Assembly (NCBI RefSeq): GCF_041908905.1
Contig: NZ_JAYREK010000015.1
Span: 1 to 64,000, forward strand
DNA length: 64,000 bases
Reading direction: 5' to 3'
Source: Zoogloea sp041908905
Lineage (GTDB): Bacteria; Pseudomonadota; Gammaproteobacteria; Burkholderiales; Rhodocyclaceae
Of the stretch, positions 62,352 through 64,000 are shown in pieces (position 1 is the stretch's first letter; every line of letters begins with the position of its first letter). Made by a program: the position numbers and the translations under genes. Below the pieces are notes generated by a model. The model was not told where the DNA came from. It did not search any database and was given only the letters and a program-made list of their open reading frames with translations.

Positions 62352-62885
62352 ATGCCCACCATGCCCGCCCGCCTCAGCGCCCTGATTTCCGTGGCAACTT
62401 CCGCTGCGATTTCGGCAGCGTTTGCCGCCCCGATCATGCCCCTGGTCGCCGCCCTGCTGTTCAGCGCACCCGCGGCAGCGGCGGGCCCGGCGGCGCTGCC
62501 GGGCAATCTCCACGAAGCCGGCGGGCGGCCCGACCTGCTCTACGTGGTGCTGTTCAGCCTGCCCGACTGCCCCTACTGCGTGGCGGTGCGCGAGGCCTAC
62601 CTGCCTGCCCTCCCCCACGACCCGCGCTTCGCCGAGCGGGTGCGCATCCGCGAGGTGAGCATCGGCAGCACTAGACAGCTCATCGACTTCGACGGCACGA
62701 AGACCAGCCACGCCGAGGTGGCCCGGCGGCTGCGGGTGAAGTTCGCCCCCACGGTGCTGTTCCTCGATGCCAGCGGCCAGCCGCGCGCCGAGGCCCTGCT
62801 GGGAGGCGACAGCGTGGGGCTCTACGGCGGCTACCTGGACAAGCGCGTCACCCAGGCCCTGGCAGCCATCCCCGCCGCGCGCTGA
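62352..62885 (+). CDS. soxW: Periplasmic thioredoxin-like protein, SoxW-like, 177 aa
   Basis: A long hydrophobic leader (about residues 10-45, double hydrophobic stretch ending AAAAG) precedes a thioredoxin fold with CPYC in LFSLPDCPYCVAVREAYLP and a cis-proline region KFAPTVLFLDASG. Likely reduces periplasmic thiols, for instance keeping the SoxY cysteine free, as for SoxW elsewhere. ATG 62352 is one base behind the SoxH-like stop; ATG 62361 is an alternative. No SoxV/CcdA-type electron donor is in the window. Confidence 0.82.
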   Translation: MPTMPARLSALISVATSAAISAAFAAPIMPLVAALLFSAPAAAAGPAALPGNLHEAGGRPDLLYVVLFSLPDCPYCVAVREAYLPALPHDPRFAERVRIREVSIGSTRQLIDFDGTKTSHAEVARRLRVKFAPTVLFLDASGQPRAEALLGGDSVGLYGGYLDKRVTQALAAIPAAR

Positions 62886-62918
62886 CGTGCTCCGCCGCGG
62901 GGGCACGCCGCCGGTCGG

Positions 62919-63215
62919 CTAGAATTTGTAGTAGCGGTGGTTGAGCCAGGCCACGACGTGGGCCTCGTCCTCCGGAAACCAGCCGGTCTCGAGCTCGTTG
63001 CTGCAGTAGCGCACCTGGGCGTCGAGCTGCGGGAGCGTCTTGACCCGGCGCGAATCGCGGAGATAGATCTTCGAGCCGTCGCCGCCCACCAGGCGCTGGT
63101 GGCAGGCCGCGCAGTTCTTCTCGGCGACCATCTTCTCGCCGACGCCCGCGTCGGCGGCCCAGGCCGTGCCCGCGAGCAGGCCGGTGGCCAGGAACAGTAT
63201 TGTTTTAGTCTTCAT
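62919..63215 (-). CDS. Small monohaem cytochrome c, 98 aa
   Basis: Signal peptide (ending AWA-A) and one haem site CAACHQ. The C-terminal helix WFPEDEAHVVAWLNHRYYKF is distinctive; no methionine is obvious in the usual axial position, so the sixth ligand may be another residue. The second of two adjacent ATG codons (63215) is preferred for spacing to GAGAGG. Opposite in orientation to the sox operon and divergent from the rhodanese gene, with 47 bp between. It may carry electrons for the rhodanese or Sox enzymes (inference). Confidence 0.83.
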   Translation of the reverse strand: MKTKTILFLATGLLAGTAWAADAGVGEKMVAEKNCAACHQRLVGGDGSKIYLRDSRRVKTLPQLDAQVRYCSNELETGWFPEDEAHVVAWLNHRYYKF

Positions 63216-63262
63216 CATCAGCCTCTCTCTGGGTTGAGCCGAACGCGTATTACGGAGGAATT

Positions 63263-63865
63263 ATGAGACATTTTGCCGCCAGTGCCATCCTCGCCGTCCT
63301 GGCCCTGGGTGTCGCCGTGCCCGGCCTCGCCCAGGGCGTCGACCCGGCCGCCGTGCCGGAGATCAAGCGCTCCCAGCTGCAGCTCTATCTCACGCCCCAG
63401 GAGGCCTACGAGATCATGCGCAAGGACGCCGCCCACACGCTCTTCCTCGACGTGCGGACCCGGGCCGAGGCCATGTACGTGGGCATGCCCACCATCGCCG
63501 ACGCCCTGGTGCCCTACGTGGAACACCCCGAGATGATGACCGACTGGGACGAGCGGCGGCACATGTACTCGCTGATGGCCAACAGCGACTTCCTGCCCGA
63601 GGCCGACAGCCGGCTGAAGGCCAAGGGCCTCGCCAAGACCGACCGGGTGATCCTGATCTGCCGCTCCGGCGACCGCAGCGCCCGTGCCGCCGACCTGCTG
63701 GCCAAGGCCGGCTACAGGCGCGTCTACAGCATCACCGAGGGCTTCGAGGGCGACGCCGCCAAGGATGGCCCGAAGGCCGGCCAGCGGGTCGTGAATGGCT
63801 GGAAGAACGCGGGGCTGCCCTGGACCTACGCCCTCGACAGGCAAAAGATGTACTTCCCGCGCTGA
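63263..63865 (+). CDS. Periplasmic rhodanese-like protein, 200 aa
   Basis: Signal peptide to about residue 23 (GLA-Q). Rhodanese domain with TLFLDVRTRAEAMYVGMP and active-site loop CRSGDRS (C133), which should carry a persulfide. GGAGG precedes ATG 63263. Its location beside the sox genes and divergent cytochrome suggests sulfur transfer in the periplasm, for example handling polysulfide or thiosulfate-derived sulfane sulfur. Confidence 0.9.
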   Translation: MRHFAASAILAVLALGVAVPGLAQGVDPAAVPEIKRSQLQLYLTPQEAYEIMRKDAAHTLFLDVRTRAEAMYVGMPTIADALVPYVEHPEMMTDWDERRHMYSLMANSDFLPEADSRLKAKGLAKTDRVILICRSGDRSARAADLLAKAGYRRVYSITEGFEGDAAKDGPKAGQRVVNGWKNAGLPWTYALDRQKMYFPR

Positions 63866-63945
63866 CGCCGCGCCGCCTGCTGCTTTGCACCAAACGGCCG
63901 AAGCCCGCTAAGCTACGGCCTTCACTGGTGTTTTCCGCTTCGATC

Positions 63946-64000
63946 ATGTCCCGACCCGCTCTCCACAAGCCCTCCCGGGCCCGCCCCCGCCTCAGCCTCC
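63946..64000 (+). CDS. Start of a possible gene running off the window
   Basis: ATG 63946 opens a frame (MSRPALHKPSRARPR...) that is still open at the window end. Only 18 codons are visible; the basic start would suit a membrane protein, but no product can be named. Confidence 0.3.
   Translation, partial: MSRPALHKPSRARPRLSL

Overview
The window looks like the chromosome of a high-GC betaproteobacterium, most likely of the Rhodocyclales type (inference). The support is codon use close to saturation with G/C in third positions, a PEP-CTERM-tagged protein, a pel exopolysaccharide operon and a complete thiosulfate-oxidising sox cluster. No rRNA, intact tRNA or CRISPR array was seen. Because of the base composition, very long antisense open frames lie opposite almost every real gene; these were left out.

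Positions 1-5569 are the end of an integrated genomic island. From right to left it holds a tRNA-Thr 3'-end attachment site (5523-5569), a tyrosine integrase with candidate arm-binding repeats, a DUF4258 toxin with its HTH antitoxin, three further antitoxin-type genes without visible toxins (BrnA-like, a truncated HTH antitoxin, HigA-like), an AlpA-like DNA-binding protein, and a replication-type winged-helix gene. That last gene is broken by an ISAs1-family element which is itself interrupted by a second copy. To the right of the att site (5570-6700) lie a phage antirepressor-like remnant and an IS21-family end carrying the start of istA.

Positions 6800-11150 are an iron-uptake module: Fur-box-like palindromes, a Fiu-type TonB receptor, a PiuC/YbiX-type dioxygenase and an overlapping FMN hydroxy-acid oxidase. 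Positions 11238-24678 hold a secreted spherulin-4/GH135-like protein with a PEP-CTERM tail, then pelABCDEFG in full; a 10-N assembly gap falls inside pelF. The window continues with a secreted M20 amidohydrolase and its divergent LysR regulator, a patatin phospholipase, and an MdtABC-type RND pump with its outer-membrane factor (28769-38443, minus strand). The two pump subunit genes are separated by a ~700 bp inverted-repeat element.

Positions 38803-43127 (minus strand) carry three linked genes of unknown function. Their products share C-terminal sequence blocks; one is secreted and the largest has a hydrophobic stretch between long helical regions. The architecture recalls tripartite alpha-helical pore-forming toxins, and this is the best candidate here for an undescribed system. 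Divergent from it is a DUF2760-Hsp70-Hsp70 operon (43497-48700). A chemotaxis receptor, a frameshifted universal stress protein and a phosphoribosyltransferase follow.

Positions 52899-63865 are the sulfur-oxidation region: flavocytochrome c sulfide dehydrogenase genes (fccB, fccA) on the minus strand, and divergently soxCDYZAXB followed by a SoxH-like metallo-hydrolase and a SoxW-like thioredoxin. A small cytochrome c and a periplasmic rhodanese end the region. Together these predict full oxidation of thiosulfate and sulfide to sulfate in the periplasm, with electrons passed to c-type cytochromes.
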